Shown one piece after another: positions 1 through 9,241 of a stretch of DNA of 62,115 bases. The notes under the pieces were generated by a model. That model saw only the letters and a list, made by a program, of their open reading frames with translations. It had not been told where the DNA came from and searched no databases. The stretch lies in NCBI GenBank assembly GCA_016871445.1, contig VHDH01000009.1, positions 1 to 62,115 on the forward strand. Direction: 5' to 3'. The first letter of the stretch is position 1. Every line of letters starts with the position of its first letter. The stretch comes from Verrucomicrobiota bacterium (lineage in GTDB: Bacteria; Verrucomicrobiota; Verrucomicrobiia; Limisphaerales; SXTU01). Made by a program: the position numbers and the translations under genes.

Positions 1-1
1 T

Positions 2-94
2 GGAGAGATGGCCGAGTGGCTGAAGGCGCTGGTTTGCTAAACCGGTATACGGTCAAAAGCCGTATCGGGGGTTCGAATCCCCCTCTCTCCGCCA
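2..94 (+). tRNA. tRNA-Ser (anticodon GCT)
   Basis: The sequence folds as a class II tRNA. A 7-bp acceptor stem GGAGAGA (2-8) pairs with TCTCTCC (84-90), followed by G and an encoded CCA (92-94). The anticodon loop TTGCTAA (34-40) puts GCT at 36-38, which reads AGC/AGU serine codons. A long variable arm (about 46-65) and the T-loop GTTCGAATC are present, as expected for serine tRNAs. The gene lies only about 20 bases upstream of the acyltransferase start. Confidence 0.96.
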
Positions 95-115
95 CTTTTC
101 TCCGACTTTTTGCGA

Positions 116-1324
116 ATGCCCGCTGCCGACACTCCCGCCAATCCTGCGCCACCACCACTGCCGCACCGCGAGGAGCGGTTGCACGCCTTGGATAATCTTC
201 GCGCGGTCGCGATGCTGCTGGGCATTGTGCTGCACGCGGCGCTGTCCTTCATGACGTTGCCCATCCCGTGGATCGCACGCGACGTGAGCCGCAGCTTCGG
301 CTTTGATGCGATGGTAGGGCTGATCCACGGGTTTCGCATGCAGCTCTTTTTTTTCTTGGCGGGCTTTTTTAGCCACTTGCTTTGGCAAAGGCTCGGCGTA
401 AACGCGTTCCTCCGCCAACGCTGGCAGCGCATTGGGGTGCCGTTTCTGCTGGGCATGGTGACGCTGGTGCCGGCGATCATTATTGTCTGGGGCTGGGCCG
501 AACAGCGCGCCGACCCACGCCCTGCGCGCCAGCAATACGGCCAGTTGACAATCTTCTCCATTCCCACTGGGCACCTATGGTTCTTGGAGCTGCTGCTTAT
601 CCTCTACGGCGGCGCAGCGTTGGTTGCGTGGGTCGGTTTGAAGGCGAAGCTGGAGGCTTGGTTGCCCCGGCTCGATGCGGCATTCGATTGGTTTATCGCG
701 CGGAGCTGGAAGCCGCTGCTGCTCGTGCCGCCCTCGATCTTGTGCTTGTGGACCGGCCCGATGCTGGGAGAGGTGGACCACGCAGGACTGCGGCTGCTGC
801 CGGCGAGCCGGGCGATTGCCTACTATGGGCTGTTCTTCGTGGTCGGCTGGTGGCTGCACCGGCGGCGACACCAACTCGATGTGCTCCGCAACTGGGTCTG
901 GCTCGGCTTCGCGTTGGCGCTGGTGGGTTATCTGACGCTGGGCGCGTGCTTCGTCTCCCCCATCAAGCCGGCCGACCCGCGCTACGTGAGCATACGGCTC
1001 ATCGGTCTGACTGGCGCGGCGCTCTACGCATGGGCGATGACTTTCGCGGTCACAGGCTGGTTCCTGCGCTTTGCTAGCCAGCAGCGCCCATGGATTCGCT
1101 ATCTCGCGGATGCCTCCTATTGGTGCTACCTCTTGCACTTGCCGCTGGTGCTATGGCTACAAGTAATCGTCGCGAAGTGGGCCGCCAATGGTTGGCTAAA
1201 GTTCGCCTTCATCCTGGCGGTAAACGTCGTCGTCTTGCTGCTCACGTACCACTGGTGCGTGCGTTACACGTGGATTGGCAGGGTGCTTAACGGGCCAAGA
1301 GAAAAACCGAAAGTTAATGCCTAA
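116..1324 (+). CDS. Membrane acyltransferase, acyltransferase-3 family
   Basis: Multi-pass inner-membrane protein of about 402 residues, the usual length for acyltransferase-3 (OafA/MdoC-like) enzymes, which transfer acyl groups to sugars, glucans or lipids outside the cytoplasm. The N-terminus carries the family signature LDNLRAVAMLLGIVLHA, with the conserved Arg and the His in the first membrane helix. About ten hydrophobic segments follow to the C-terminus. A TTG six bases upstream is in frame, but the ATG at 116 is the better start. The acyl acceptor cannot be read from the sequence, and no biosynthetic neighbours identify it. It stands alone after the tRNA and converges on the SGNH gene. 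Confidence 0.85.
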   Translation: MPAADTPANPAPPPLPHREERLHALDNLRAVAMLLGIVLHAALSFMTLPIPWIARDVSRSFGFDAMVGLIHGFRMQLFFFLAGFFSHLLWQRLGVNAFLRQRWQRIGVPFLLGMVTLVPAIIIVWGWAEQRADPRPARQQYGQLTIFSIPTGHLWFLELLLILYGGAALVAWVGLKAKLEAWLPRLDAAFDWFIARSWKPLLLVPPSILCLWTGPMLGEVDHAGLRLLPASRAIAYYGLFFVVGWWLHRRRHQLDVLRNWVWLGFALALVGYLTLGACFVSPIKPADPRYVSIRLIGLTGAALYAWAMTFAVTGWFLRFASQQRPWIRYLADASYWCYLLHLPLVLWLQVIVAKWAANGWLKFAFILAVNVVVLLLTYHWCVRYTWIGRVLNGPREKPKVNA

Positions 1325-1376
1325 TGCAAACGGCTGGGTGAAGGATTCAGGTCTCCTTCATTCTGCATCGACCTCC

Positions 1377-2633
1377 TTACCGCAGATAAGGCCCGAGGAC
1401 TTCCTGCCAAATTGCGTAGCCTTTTGCGTTCATGTGCAGTCGATCCTCTAAAAAGATGTCCGGTTTGGGCAAGCCGTCAGGGCCAAGCATCGCGTCGAAG
1501 ACATTGATGAAGGCGAGTTGCGGATCGGCCTTCGTGATGGCCTCGATGCGCCGGTTTGCGTCCCGCACCTGCTCGACCTGTTTCCAGCGTGAGGGGTTGC
1601 CGGCATTGGCGATGTAGGCCACGCGTGTGCCCGGCAGCTTCTGCTTCACCAGCGCGACAAACTTCCGAAAATCCGTCTCCACCCGCTCGGGTGTCTTGCC
1701 AGCGTTGAGGTCGTTGGAACCGGCGTACAGCACGATCAAGCGCGGCTGATGCGGCAACAACAGCCGGTCAAAGTGATTCACCGCGTCGAACAACTCCGAC
1801 CCGCCGAAGCCCCGATTCAGCACGCGATGCTGCGGAAAGTCCGCCGCCAACGTCTCCCAGCGCCGGATGCTCGAGCTGCCCGTGAACACGATGCCGCCCT
1901 TCACCGGCGCGTTCGTCGCGTCTTGCTTTGAGAAAGCCTCGATATCCTTCTGCCACTTGATGCACGAGGTGACGATGTCGTAGCCCGCCTCGCTGAAGTG
2001 CAGCTTGTCTGCCACGAACAGCTCCGTGCGCGGCTGGCCATCCTCGCCGAGCAGGTGCGGAAAGTAATTAATGAAGCCTAACTTGCCGTCCGCCTTGGCG
2101 TAATCGGCAATGAGCTGGTTCGCTTGCTTCACCTGCTCCACTTCGTTCCAGCGCGCCGGTGAGGTCGGAATGCACAAATAGGAGATCTGCGTCTGAGGCA
2201 GCGCAGCGCGGATCTTTGCGACAAGGGTTTGGAAATCAGCGAGCACCTGCGCCGGCGTTTTACCGGCATGTAAATCGTTGCCGCCAGCGTTGAGGTAAAT
2301 CGTCTTTGGCGCATAGGGAATCACCACGCGGTCGGCGAAATGAATGCAGTCGCTCAACTGCGCGCCGCCAAACCCGCGGTTGATTGGCTTTTCCTTGGCA
2401 AACCGCTGCGGCAGCGACTTCCACAGCCGGATGTTCGATGCGCCGTAAAATAGCGTGGCGTCTTTGGGTAGGGCGTTGGTCTTGTCCTCCGCTTCATAAG
2501 CCGCAATGACCTTCTCAAAGCGCGCGGGGTCAGCCACCTTGGGCGCGGCGGCAAAAGCCAGCGGCACCACGAACAGCGCGGCCAACAAAACCAAGCCACG
2601 CAAACTTTGAATCAACTCGACCAGTAGCTTCAT
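1377..2633 (-). CDS. Secreted esterase with two tandem SGNH/GDSL domains
   Basis: A signal peptide (MKLLVELIQ... to LAFAAA) is followed by two SGNH-hydrolase domains, roughly residues 35-220 and 230-418. SGNH enzymes are lipases, esterases or carbohydrate deacetylases. Both copies keep the four blocks: block I serine (LFYGASN and VFTGSSS), NRGFGG as block II, the block III Asn (GGNDLHAGKTP and GSNDLNAGKTP) and the block V Asp-x-Leu-His (ADKLHF and EDRLHM). Both therefore look active, and the copies are alike along their whole length, so this is an internal duplication. An in-frame ATG at 2684 would add 17 residues; the ATG at 2633 is preferred because it gives a normal signal peptide. The gene is divergent from the DUF1501 gene. 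Substrate unknown. Confidence 0.85.
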   Translation of the reverse strand: MKLLVELIQSLRGLVLLAALFVVPLAFAAAPKVADPARFEKVIAAYEAEDKTNALPKDATLFYGASNIRLWKSLPQRFAKEKPINRGFGGAQLSDCIHFADRVVIPYAPKTIYLNAGGNDLHAGKTPAQVLADFQTLVAKIRAALPQTQISYLCIPTSPARWNEVEQVKQANQLIADYAKADGKLGFINYFPHLLGEDGQPRTELFVADKLHFSEAGYDIVTSCIKWQKDIEAFSKQDATNAPVKGGIVFTGSSSIRRWETLAADFPQHRVLNRGFGGSELFDAVNHFDRLLLPHQPRLIVLYAGSNDLNAGKTPERVETDFRKFVALVKQKLPGTRVAYIANAGNPSRWKQVEQVRDANRRIEAITKADPQLAFINVFDAMLGPDGLPKPDIFLEDRLHMNAKGYAIWQEVLGPYLR

Positions 2634-2733
2634 AGAGCGACTTTTCCGCGAGGGCCGCACAAGGGAAAGCGCAAAGATTGTCATGATGGAATCGCCGCTG
2701 GCCTTCGTCCCAGTTGTTGGTAGAATTTAGAAA

Positions 2734-4077
2734 ATGTTAGACCTGCTGGGAAAACGCACCCGCTCCTTCTGTGACGGACAGTCGCGACGGGACTTTTTGC
2801 GCATCGGAGCGCTGGGCTTCGGCGGGCTGGCGTTGCCAGACCTGCTGCGCGTCGAGGCACAGGCGGGCATCCGCCGGTCACACAAGGCGGTCATTAACAT
2901 CTTTCTGCCCGGAGGCCCGCCGCATCAGGACATGTTCGATTTAAAGATGGACGCTCCGAGCGAGATTCGTGGCGAGCTGCGGCCCATCAACACTAATGTG
3001 CCCGGCATCCAAATTGGCGAGTTGCTCCCACGCACCGCCGCCATGATGGACAAGCTGGTGCTCATTCGCTCCGTGGTTGGCGCGGTTGACGACCACAATG
3101 CTTTTCAGTGTCAAACTGGTCGCCTTGCCCGCGGCGCCCCCCAGCCAGCCGGCGGGTGGCCCTCGCTCGGCTCCGTGCTTTCCAAACTGCAAGGTCCGGT
3201 TGATCCAGCCGTGCCGCCGTTTTTCGGCCTCGCGCCGAAGATGGGTGAGATGCGCTGGGCGGACGCTGGCATGCCCGGCTTCCTTGGCGTCGGTCACGCG
3301 CCCTTCAAACCCTCCGGTATGGGCAAGGATGACATGGTTCTCGATGGCCTCACGCTCGACCGCCTCGACGACCGAAAGCGCCTGCTCACCAGTTTCGATC
3401 ACTTCCGTCGCGACGTGGATAGCAGCGGCTTAATGGATGGCCTCGACAGCTTCACGCAACAGGCCTTCGGGATACTCACCTCAAGCAAGGTGGTCGAAGC
3501 CCTCGACCTAGAGAAGGAAGATCCGAAGATTCGTGCGCGTTACGGCAAGGGCGATTCAAAAAACCGCGACGACGGCGGTCCGAAGCTCATGGAGCACATG
3601 CTCATGGCCCGGCGCCTCGTGGAAGCCGGCGCACGCTGCGTCACGCTGGCCTTCAGCCGCTGGGATCATCACGGCCGCATCTACGACGCGCTCCGACAGG
3701 ATTGCCCGTTGCTCGACCAAGGCTTCAGCGCGCTCATAGAAGACCTCCACCAACGCGGCCTCGATAAGGACGTGACCGTCATTCTTTGGGGCGAGTTTGG
3801 CCGCACGCCGAAAATCAACAACCAGGCCGGCCGCGACCATTGGCCGCAAGTCTCTTGCGCCTTGCTCGCCGGCGGCGGGATGCGCACCGGCCAAGTGATC
3901 GGTGCCACCGACCGCATGGGCGGCGAAGCGAGCGACCGCCCCGTACACTTTGGCGAAATTTTCGCCACGCTCTACAACCGCGTTGGTCTCGACGCGAACA
4001 AAGTTACAATTCCCGACCTATCCGGCCGCCCGCAATACCTGGTGGACGGCTGGGAACCGATCAAAGAGGTTGTGTAA
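2734..4077 (+). CDS. DUF1501 domain-containing protein, Tat-exported
   Basis: A 447-residue protein of the DUF1501 family, which is abundant in Planctomycetes and Verrucomicrobia and related to the alkaline-phosphatase/sulfatase superfamily. The N-terminus holds a twin-arginine motif ([14 protein letters not shown], about residues 18-31), so export of a folded protein is expected. Family hallmarks include [15 protein letters not shown] near residue 60 and [11 protein letters not shown] near residue 350. Members usually sit beside a DUF1549/DUF1553 protein, but here the next gene is a Gfo/Idh/MocA oxidoreductase 172 bases downstream. Biochemical activity is not established for the family. Confidence 0.9.
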   Translation: MLDLLGKRTRSFCDGQSRRDFLRIGALGFGGLALPDLLRVEAQAGIRRSHKAVINIFLPGGPPHQDMFDLKMDAPSEIRGELRPINTNVPGIQIGELLPRTAAMMDKLVLIRSVVGAVDDHNAFQCQTGRLARGAPQPAGGWPSLGSVLSKLQGPVDPAVPPFFGLAPKMGEMRWADAGMPGFLGVGHAPFKPSGMGKDDMVLDGLTLDRLDDRKRLLTSFDHFRRDVDSSGLMDGLDSFTQQAFGILTSSKVVEALDLEKEDPKIRARYGKGDSKNRDDGGPKLMEHMLMARRLVEAGARCVTLAFSRWDHHGRIYDALRQDCPLLDQGFSALIEDLHQRGLDKDVTVILWGEFGRTPKINNQAGRDHWPQVSCALLAGGGMRTGQVIGATDRMGGEASDRPVHFGEIFATLYNRVGLDANKVTIPDLSGRPQYLVDGWEPIKEVV

Positions 4078-4249
4078 CGCTGGCGCTGGCCACTATGGGC
4101 GCCACGGATCCCTCCACCACAACCAAGCTTCTACCGAAGCGCCCGGGATATACCCTGCTGCAACGCGAGGTGCGGCCGGGCCATGAGGCAAGCCAAGGCT
4201 TCAACATGATTTGAACTTTACTTCAACTGGTGCGTCGCAAATAGCACAC

Positions 4250-5587
4250 ATGAAACAATCAGTTCGCCCTGACCGCCGTTCATTCCTCAATCAACTGGGT
4301 ACCGCTGCCTTGGCCGCGCCCTTTGTCACGCGCAACTTGCTGGCCGCTTCGCCCAACGAAACCGTGCGCCATGCGAGCTTCGGCGCGGCGGGCATGGCGG
4401 GCGCGGATTGGGGAGCGATCACCAGCCACAAGGCGGTAAAGTTTGTGGCGGTCGCCGAGGTGGATGTGAATCGCGCTGAGGCGGCGAAGAAGAAATTTCC
4501 CGACCTAAAAGTGTATCCGGACTGGCGCGAGATGCTCGCCAAGGAGCACAAGAACCTCGATTGTGTGAACGTCTCCACGCCCGACCACATGCACGCGCCC
4601 ATGGCCATGGCGGCGATGCAGCACGGTCTGCACGTCTATGGCCAGAAGCCCCTGACGCATGATGTATATGAATCCCGCCGCCTGACAGAAGTAGCGCGAG
4701 AGCGAAAGCTGGTTACGCAAATGGGCATACAAGTGCATTCAAGCTTCGAGTATCGGGCGGCGGTGCAACTCGTGCAGTCCGGCGTGGTCGGCAAGATCAA
4801 GGAGGTGCACACTTGGAGTAGCAAAAAGTGGGGTGATCCAGCACCACGCCCAGAGAAGAATGATCCCGTGCCAGAAAATTTTAATTGGGATTGGTGGCTC
4901 GGTGTAGTTTCGGAGCGGCCCTACATCGGCGGCGGTTATTACCACCCAGGCAATTGGCGCAAGCGGCTAGATTTCGGCACCGGTACGTTCGGAGACATGG
5001 GTTGCCACATTTACGATCCGGTCTTCAAGGCGCTGGGCGTGACCGCGCCGCTCACCGTGCGTAGCGAGGGGCCAAAGCCGAACGAACACAACTGGGCCAA
5101 CGACGCGATCGTTCATTACGTTTTCCCCGGCACGCAGTTCACCGACGGAAAGACGGTGAAGGTGGTCTGGTATGACGGCAGCCAGCGCCCGCCGGTGGAC
5201 ATCGTCGCGCTGCTGGGCAAGGTGAAGCAGCCGGACCAAGGCTCGATCTTCCTCGGCACGAAGGGCGTAATGGTGCTGCCACACGTCGGGAAGCCGATCT
5301 TGCTGCCGGAGGAGAACTATCAGGGCTTCGAACTGCCTAAGCTGGAGCCGGTGAACCACTGGCACTCCTTCGTTGAGGCGGTGCGCGGTAACGGCAAGAC
5401 CTCCGCAAACTTCGATTACTCCGGCCCGCTAACGGAAACAATTCTACTCGGTGGCATCGCATCCCGCTTTCCGCAGACCACGCTAGAATGGGACGCAAAG
5501 GCGCTGGCATTCAAGAATGCCAAGGAGGCTAACCAATTCGTGCGGCGCCAGTATCGCCGGGGTTGGGAAGTGAAAGGGCTAAGCTGA
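4250..5587 (+). CDS. Gfo/Idh/MocA family oxidoreductase, Tat-exported
   Basis: NAD(P)-dependent sugar oxidoreductase family protein of 445 residues. It opens with a Tat signal (RRSFLNQLGTAALAAPF), then a Rossmann domain beginning VRHASFGAAGMAGADW with the acidic strand end VAVAEVDVNR, then the C-terminal alpha/beta dehydrogenase domain. The catalytic-lysine motif, normally EKP, reads GQKPLTHD here. The ATG at 4250 gives a clean Tat signal; a TTG at 4211 is in frame but adds nothing recognisable. Tat-exported members are typical of Verrucomicrobia and Planctomycetes and are thought to act on polysaccharide-derived sugars with pre-bound cofactor. Substrate not readable. Confidence 0.9.
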   Translation: MKQSVRPDRRSFLNQLGTAALAAPFVTRNLLAASPNETVRHASFGAAGMAGADWGAITSHKAVKFVAVAEVDVNRAEAAKKKFPDLKVYPDWREMLAKEHKNLDCVNVSTPDHMHAPMAMAAMQHGLHVYGQKPLTHDVYESRRLTEVARERKLVTQMGIQVHSSFEYRAAVQLVQSGVVGKIKEVHTWSSKKWGDPAPRPEKNDPVPENFNWDWWLGVVSERPYIGGGYYHPGNWRKRLDFGTGTFGDMGCHIYDPVFKALGVTAPLTVRSEGPKPNEHNWANDAIVHYVFPGTQFTDGKTVKVVWYDGSQRPPVDIVALLGKVKQPDQGSIFLGTKGVMVLPHVGKPILLPEENYQGFELPKLEPVNHWHSFVEAVRGNGKTSANFDYSGPLTETILLGGIASRFPQTTLEWDAKALAFKNAKEANQFVRRQYRRGWEVKGLS

Positions 5588-5757
5588 CCAAAGCGCAGGC
5601 CTCGGCCCGTCACAGCGTCCTCAGCAATGCGGCTTAACAAGGGCTGGCGCAACCGTGCCATCGAGTCGCAATATTGGTGGAGTTTTTTGGTTCAAGGAGG
5701 ACTTAGAGAAGGCAACTTTGCGCTTTGCTCCGCGCGGCTGAAACCTACCCTCCACAC

Positions 5758-6717
5758 ATGAACATTCTCGTCACCGGCGGGGCCGGTTTCATCGGCTCGC
5801 ACGTTTGTGGGCGGCTGCTGCGCGACGGCCATGCCGTGTGGGTCTTTGACGACCTGAACGACTTCTACGCGCCCGCGCTCAAACAGGCCAACCTGCGCGA
5901 TCTCCAATCCCTCGCGCTTCCGTTTACCTTCTTCCATGGCGATTTGACCGACGCGGCAGCAGTTGAAGAGGTCTTCGCGTCCGCACCGTTTGACCAAGTC
6001 ATCCACCTCGCTGCACGCGCCGGCGTGCGCCCCAGCTTACAGCAACCTGCGCTCTATCAGCGCGTGAACGTGGAGGGCACGGTGAACCTGCTCGAAGCCG
6101 CACGCGCACGGAAGGTTCGCAAAGTGACCATCGCCAGCAGTTCATCGGTCTATGGCGTTAACGCGAAGGTGCCGTTTAGCGAAGCGGATCCAATCTTTAG
6201 TGCGATCTCGCCCTATGCGGCCAGCAAGCTCGCGTGCGAGGCACTCGGGCACACCTACCATCATGTTTATGGCATGGACATCGCCATGCTACGCTTTTTT
6301 ACGGTCTATGGCCCGCGCCAGCGCCCCGACCTCGCTATTCACAAGTTTGCGTCACTGATCAGCGCCGGTAAGGCCATCCCCGTCTTCGGCGACGGCTCGA
6401 CAGCGCGCGATTACACCTACGTGACCGATACGGTGGAAGGCGTCCTCGCCTGCACACGGCAAGAGTTCGGCTTCGACATCTTTAACCTCGGCGAGTCGCA
6501 AACCGTCCGGCTGGACTACCTCATTTCACTATTGGAGAAATCCCTTGGCAAAACTGCTGTCATTGACCGCCAGCCCCCACAACCTGGCGACGTGCCGATC
6601 ACCTACGCCAACATCTCCAAGGCCAGTGCGAAACTCGGCTACCACCCTTCCGTGAAGATCGAAACTGGCATCCCGAAATTCGTGGAGTGGTTCCGAGCCG
6701 CGCAAGCCCATCGCTAG
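5758..6717 (+). CDS. NAD-dependent epimerase, UDP-glucuronate 4-epimerase-like
   Basis: Short-chain dehydrogenase of the extended type, 319 residues. The NAD-binding motif is GGAGFIGSHV near the start, the catalytic Ser region is ASSSSVYG, and YAASK supplies the Tyr-x3-Lys pair. RFFTVYGPRQRPDLAIHKF resembles UDP-glucuronate 4-epimerases more than GalE. It probably makes a nucleotide sugar for surface polysaccharide in the cytoplasm. The ATG at 5758 is chosen because it starts right at the first beta strand (MNILVTGGAG). It ends 7 bases from the convergent receiver gene. Confidence 0.87.
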   Translation: MNILVTGGAGFIGSHVCGRLLRDGHAVWVFDDLNDFYAPALKQANLRDLQSLALPFTFFHGDLTDAAAVEEVFASAPFDQVIHLAARAGVRPSLQQPALYQRVNVEGTVNLLEAARARKVRKVTIASSSSVYGVNAKVPFSEADPIFSAISPYAASKLACEALGHTYHHVYGMDIAMLRFFTVYGPRQRPDLAIHKFASLISAGKAIPVFGDGSTARDYTYVTDTVEGVLACTRQEFGFDIFNLGESQTVRLDYLISLLEKSLGKTAVIDRQPPQPGDVPITYANISKASAKLGYHPSVKIETGIPKFVEWFRAAQAHR

Positions 6718-6724
6718 TGGGCGC

Positions 6725-7099
6725 TTACTCGACCATCATTGCCTGGTCGAGCATCGCTGAAAGCTGGGTTAAAATAGCCTCATCGCTGGCAATGATAGTG
6801 GCTCCCGCAGCGAGTGCAGCGTCCCGCAGCTTCACATTCCGCGGGCTACTGAAGGCCAAAATCGGCACGTGATGTGTGGCGGGGCTTTCCTTAAGCGCGC
6901 GGATAGCGGCGCTAGCGTCTGTCGCCTTCCACTCCAAGTCCACGAAAGCCACCAAGGGTTTTTCACCAGCTGCAATTGCCGCGATGTCCGTGAGGTTCGT
7001 GACGTGCAGGATACGATAGCCTTGGTCACGCAGCTTGTTGCCCAAAGCGCTGCCCGGAAGCAATCGCTCGTAAAGCAGCAGTGCCAATGGACTCGTCAC
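6725..7099 (-). CDS. Degenerate response-regulator receiver domain protein
   Basis: Stand-alone protein of about 124 residues with the beta-alpha periodicity of a CheY-like receiver. The putative phosphoacceptor Asp is in VAFVDLEW, and the later strand VPILAFSS carries the Ser/Thr position. The N-terminal acidic pair that binds Mg in true receivers is absent (PLALLLYERLLP), and the C-terminal Lys before Pro is replaced (AGATIIASDEA). This looks like a pseudo-receiver. The GTG at 7099 gives a receiver-sized product; the frame stays open to 7204, but the added residues look non-coding. No kinase or output domain is nearby. Function unknown. Confidence 0.6.
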   Translation of the reverse strand: MTSPLALLLYERLLPGSALGNKLRDQGYRILHVTNLTDIAAIAAGEKPLVAFVDLEWKATDASAAIRALKESPATHHVPILAFSSPRNVKLRDAALAAGATIIASDEAILTQLSAMLDQAMMVE

Positions 7100-7266
7100 A
7101 CGGTTTAGAGTGGGTAGCGGACAGGCAATTGAGAAGGAGAAAGGCGAGCGCGTTCGCGCCCGGCTTGAGACGCCAAGCGATGCACCCGGGGCACTCGACA
7201 ACACTCACCCCTCTCCCTTGAAGCATTACGTTTTACGCCCCCTTCCCTTTCTGTTCATATTCCCGC

Positions 7267-8028
7267 ATGGCCACCGCTGCGCTTGCCCGAATCGTCCGTC
7301 ACTGCGACCAACTCCTGCGCACGTCCGAAGTCAACGACTGGGAGCGCGCGCACAACGGCCTGCAGGTCGAGAACAACGGCTGCGTGACCCGGCTCGCAGC
7401 GGCGGTGGATGCCAGCCTCGCCACGGTGCAGCGCGCCATCTCGGCCAAGGCCGACCTGCTGCTCGTGCATCACGGGCTGTTCTGGGGCGACACTATCCCC
7501 TGGACCGGCCGGCGCCGCGAGCTGCAACGCCTTCTCCTCGAACACAACCTCGCCATCTATAGTTCGCACCTGCCATTAGACCTGCACCCAAAGCTGGGCA
7601 ACAACGCCCAACTCGCAGCGGCGCTGGGTTTCAAACGCGTTCGCCCGTTTTTCCTCGAGAAAGGCGCGCACATCGGCCTCCAGACCAATGCCAGCGTCAC
7701 ACGCGAAGAGTTAGCCCGCCGGCTTTGCCGCGCCACAGGAGTTGCCCCTAAGCTGTTGCCCGGCGGACCTGCACGATGTCGGCGCCTGGGCCTTGTGACT
7801 GGCGGTGCGGGGGCAGAGTTGAAGAAAGCGGCGGCGGAAGGAGTGGATACATTCATCACCGGCGAGGGCCCGCACTGGACGTTCGCCCTTGCGGAGGAAC
7901 TCGGACTGAACGTCTTCTACGGCGGTCACTACGCAACCGAAACTTTTGGCGTTAAAGCACTCGCAGCTCATCTCGCCGCTAAATTTCGCGTGCCGTGGTC
8001 ATTCCTCGATCACCCGACTGGCTTGTAG
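7267..8028 (+). CDS. Nif3-like dinuclear metal centre protein
   Basis: Member of the NIF3/YbgI (GTP cyclohydrolase I type 2 homolog) family, 253 residues, the usual bacterial length without the inserted PII-like domain. Metal ligands are visible: LLVHHGLFW (His-His), SSHLPLDLHP (His and Asp) and, near the end, GGHYATETFG (His and Glu). These proteins form hexameric rings with a two-metal site, and their physiological role is still debated. It starts at ATG 7267 and ends close to the convergent unknown gene. Confidence 0.9.
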   Translation: MATAALARIVRHCDQLLRTSEVNDWERAHNGLQVENNGCVTRLAAAVDASLATVQRAISAKADLLLVHHGLFWGDTIPWTGRRRELQRLLLEHNLAIYSSHLPLDLHPKLGNNAQLAAALGFKRVRPFFLEKGAHIGLQTNASVTREELARRLCRATGVAPKLLPGGPARCRRLGLVTGGAGAELKKAAAEGVDTFITGEGPHWTFALAEELGLNVFYGGHYATETFGVKALAAHLAAKFRVPWSFLDHPTGL

Positions 8029-8056
8029 CGTTCGGCCCGCCTTAAGCGTTGACACT

Positions 8057-8079
8057 GCGGAAAGCTCTATTCTTTCCGC
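8057..8079. terminator. Hairpin between convergent genes, possible terminator
   Basis: A perfect 8-bp inverted repeat, GCGGAAAG (8057-8064) and CTTTCCGC (8072-8079), flanks a 7-base loop. It lies where the Nif3 gene and the minus-strand unknown gene converge and covers that gene's stop codon. No U-tract follows on either strand, so intrinsic termination is only a suggestion. Confidence 0.3.
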
Positions 8080-9191
8080 CACCAAAGATACCCCGCGAAC
8101 AGCAGCGCCACCAACGCGCCGGCCGCAGCCGGGAGCAACGGGAGCTGGGTTGGACCCGGGGCCGGGGCCGGACCGCCAATGATTGTCACAGTCTCCGGCG
8201 CGAGGGCGGCTGCGGCCGCCGTCGCTTGTTGTTGGAGCAGGGTCGCGCGGCTGCCATCCGATTGGGCCTTGATCAGCCCGGCCCAATCCGCCGTGAGCAG
8301 CAAGTCCAAGCCCGGGTTGAGTTCCTTCACTTCGCACGAACACCTGCCGGTCAGGAAGGTCGCGGCCTCGTCAAGCGTCTCGTGATTGATGCCCTTGCCC
8401 GCCAACGCATACAACGCGCGCCCGCGCCCAAAGACGGGGAACAGCATGGGCTCCTGAAGTTCGAGCAGGTCCGGCTCGGAATGCAGCAGCATGCGGGCGA
8501 ATACGCTTTCGGCCGCATCCTTGCGGTTCATCCGCAACAGGGAGAAAGTCAGCTTCAGACCGTCCTTCGGCACGGACACCAACCCGCTGGCGATGTCCTG
8601 GGCCTCGATGGTCGGGAGCTTCAACACGGTGGTGAGGTAGCCCAGCCGCGCCGTAGCCACTTTCGCCGCCGCCTCGTCACGGGCAGCGTCGCCGGTTTCC
8701 AAAAACACCCAGACGACGCTATCGCCCTGCGCGATCCGACGGACAATTTCCCGGCGCGCCGGGGAATCGAGGACTTGCTGCACCGCCGCCGCCGTGAGTG
8801 GTCCAGCGAACAGTTGAGCGGTCAGCCGCGACTTCTGAGGGTACTTCAAAAGCAGCGCGGGCAAAGTATCCGAGCCCAACTTCTGCCACTGGGCCAGCAG
8901 CGCGGGATCGTGGTTCTGCGCGAGGTCCACGGTCTGAAGGGAGATATTGGCAGTGGGCTGGCCGGACAGACCTTCGCCGTCGAGCGGCTGCATCAGCGCC
9001 TGCTGCGCGGTGGTGAGCGGACCGCGATGGAAGACGATGGCTTGATACTCGTCCGCCGCCCATTTCTCCAAGGCGTAGCGGAAAACTGGCACGGAGCATG
9101 CCTGCGCGGCGTTACGAGAGAAAAGCAAGGACAGGGCAATGGCGAGAGCGAGCAAAAACTGGCTTGGTCGGGTGGCACATTGGTTTTTCAC
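8067..9191 (-). CDS. Unknown secreted protein with C-terminal membrane anchor
   Basis: I do not recognise a named family. From the GTG at 9191 the product is 374 residues with a standard signal peptide (SQFLLALAIALSLLF) cut near AQA-CSVPVF. A long globular part has Cys at the mature N-terminus and a Cys-x-Cys pair (RCSCEV), and a single C-terminal helix (PLLPAAAGALVALLFAG) ends in WWRKE. GTG 9191 has a good Shine-Dalgarno (AGGGG, 5 bases away). An in-frame ATG at 9245 overlaps the upstream stop as ATGA but would give an overlong signal n-region. It is the last gene of the RidA/propeller run, so it likely works with those proteins at the cell surface. Confidence 0.7.
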   Translation of the reverse strand: MKNQCATRPSQFLLALAIALSLLFSRNAAQACSVPVFRYALEKWAADEYQAIVFHRGPLTTAQQALMQPLDGEGLSGQPTANISLQTVDLAQNHDPALLAQWQKLGSDTLPALLLKYPQKSRLTAQLFAGPLTAAAVQQVLDSPARREIVRRIAQGDSVVWVFLETGDAARDEAAAKVATARLGYLTTVLKLPTIEAQDIASGLVSVPKDGLKLTFSLLRMNRKDAAESVFARMLLHSEPDLLELQEPMLFPVFGRGRALYALAGKGINHETLDEAATFLTGRCSCEVKELNPGLDLLLTADWAGLIKAQSDGSRATLLQQQATAAAAALAPETVTIIGGPAPAPGPTQLPLLPAAAGALVALLFAGYLWWRKE

Positions 9192-9241
9192 TTTTTCCCC
9201 TGCCCTGCTTCCGGCCGATTCCTGAATTTGATGACCAGCAC

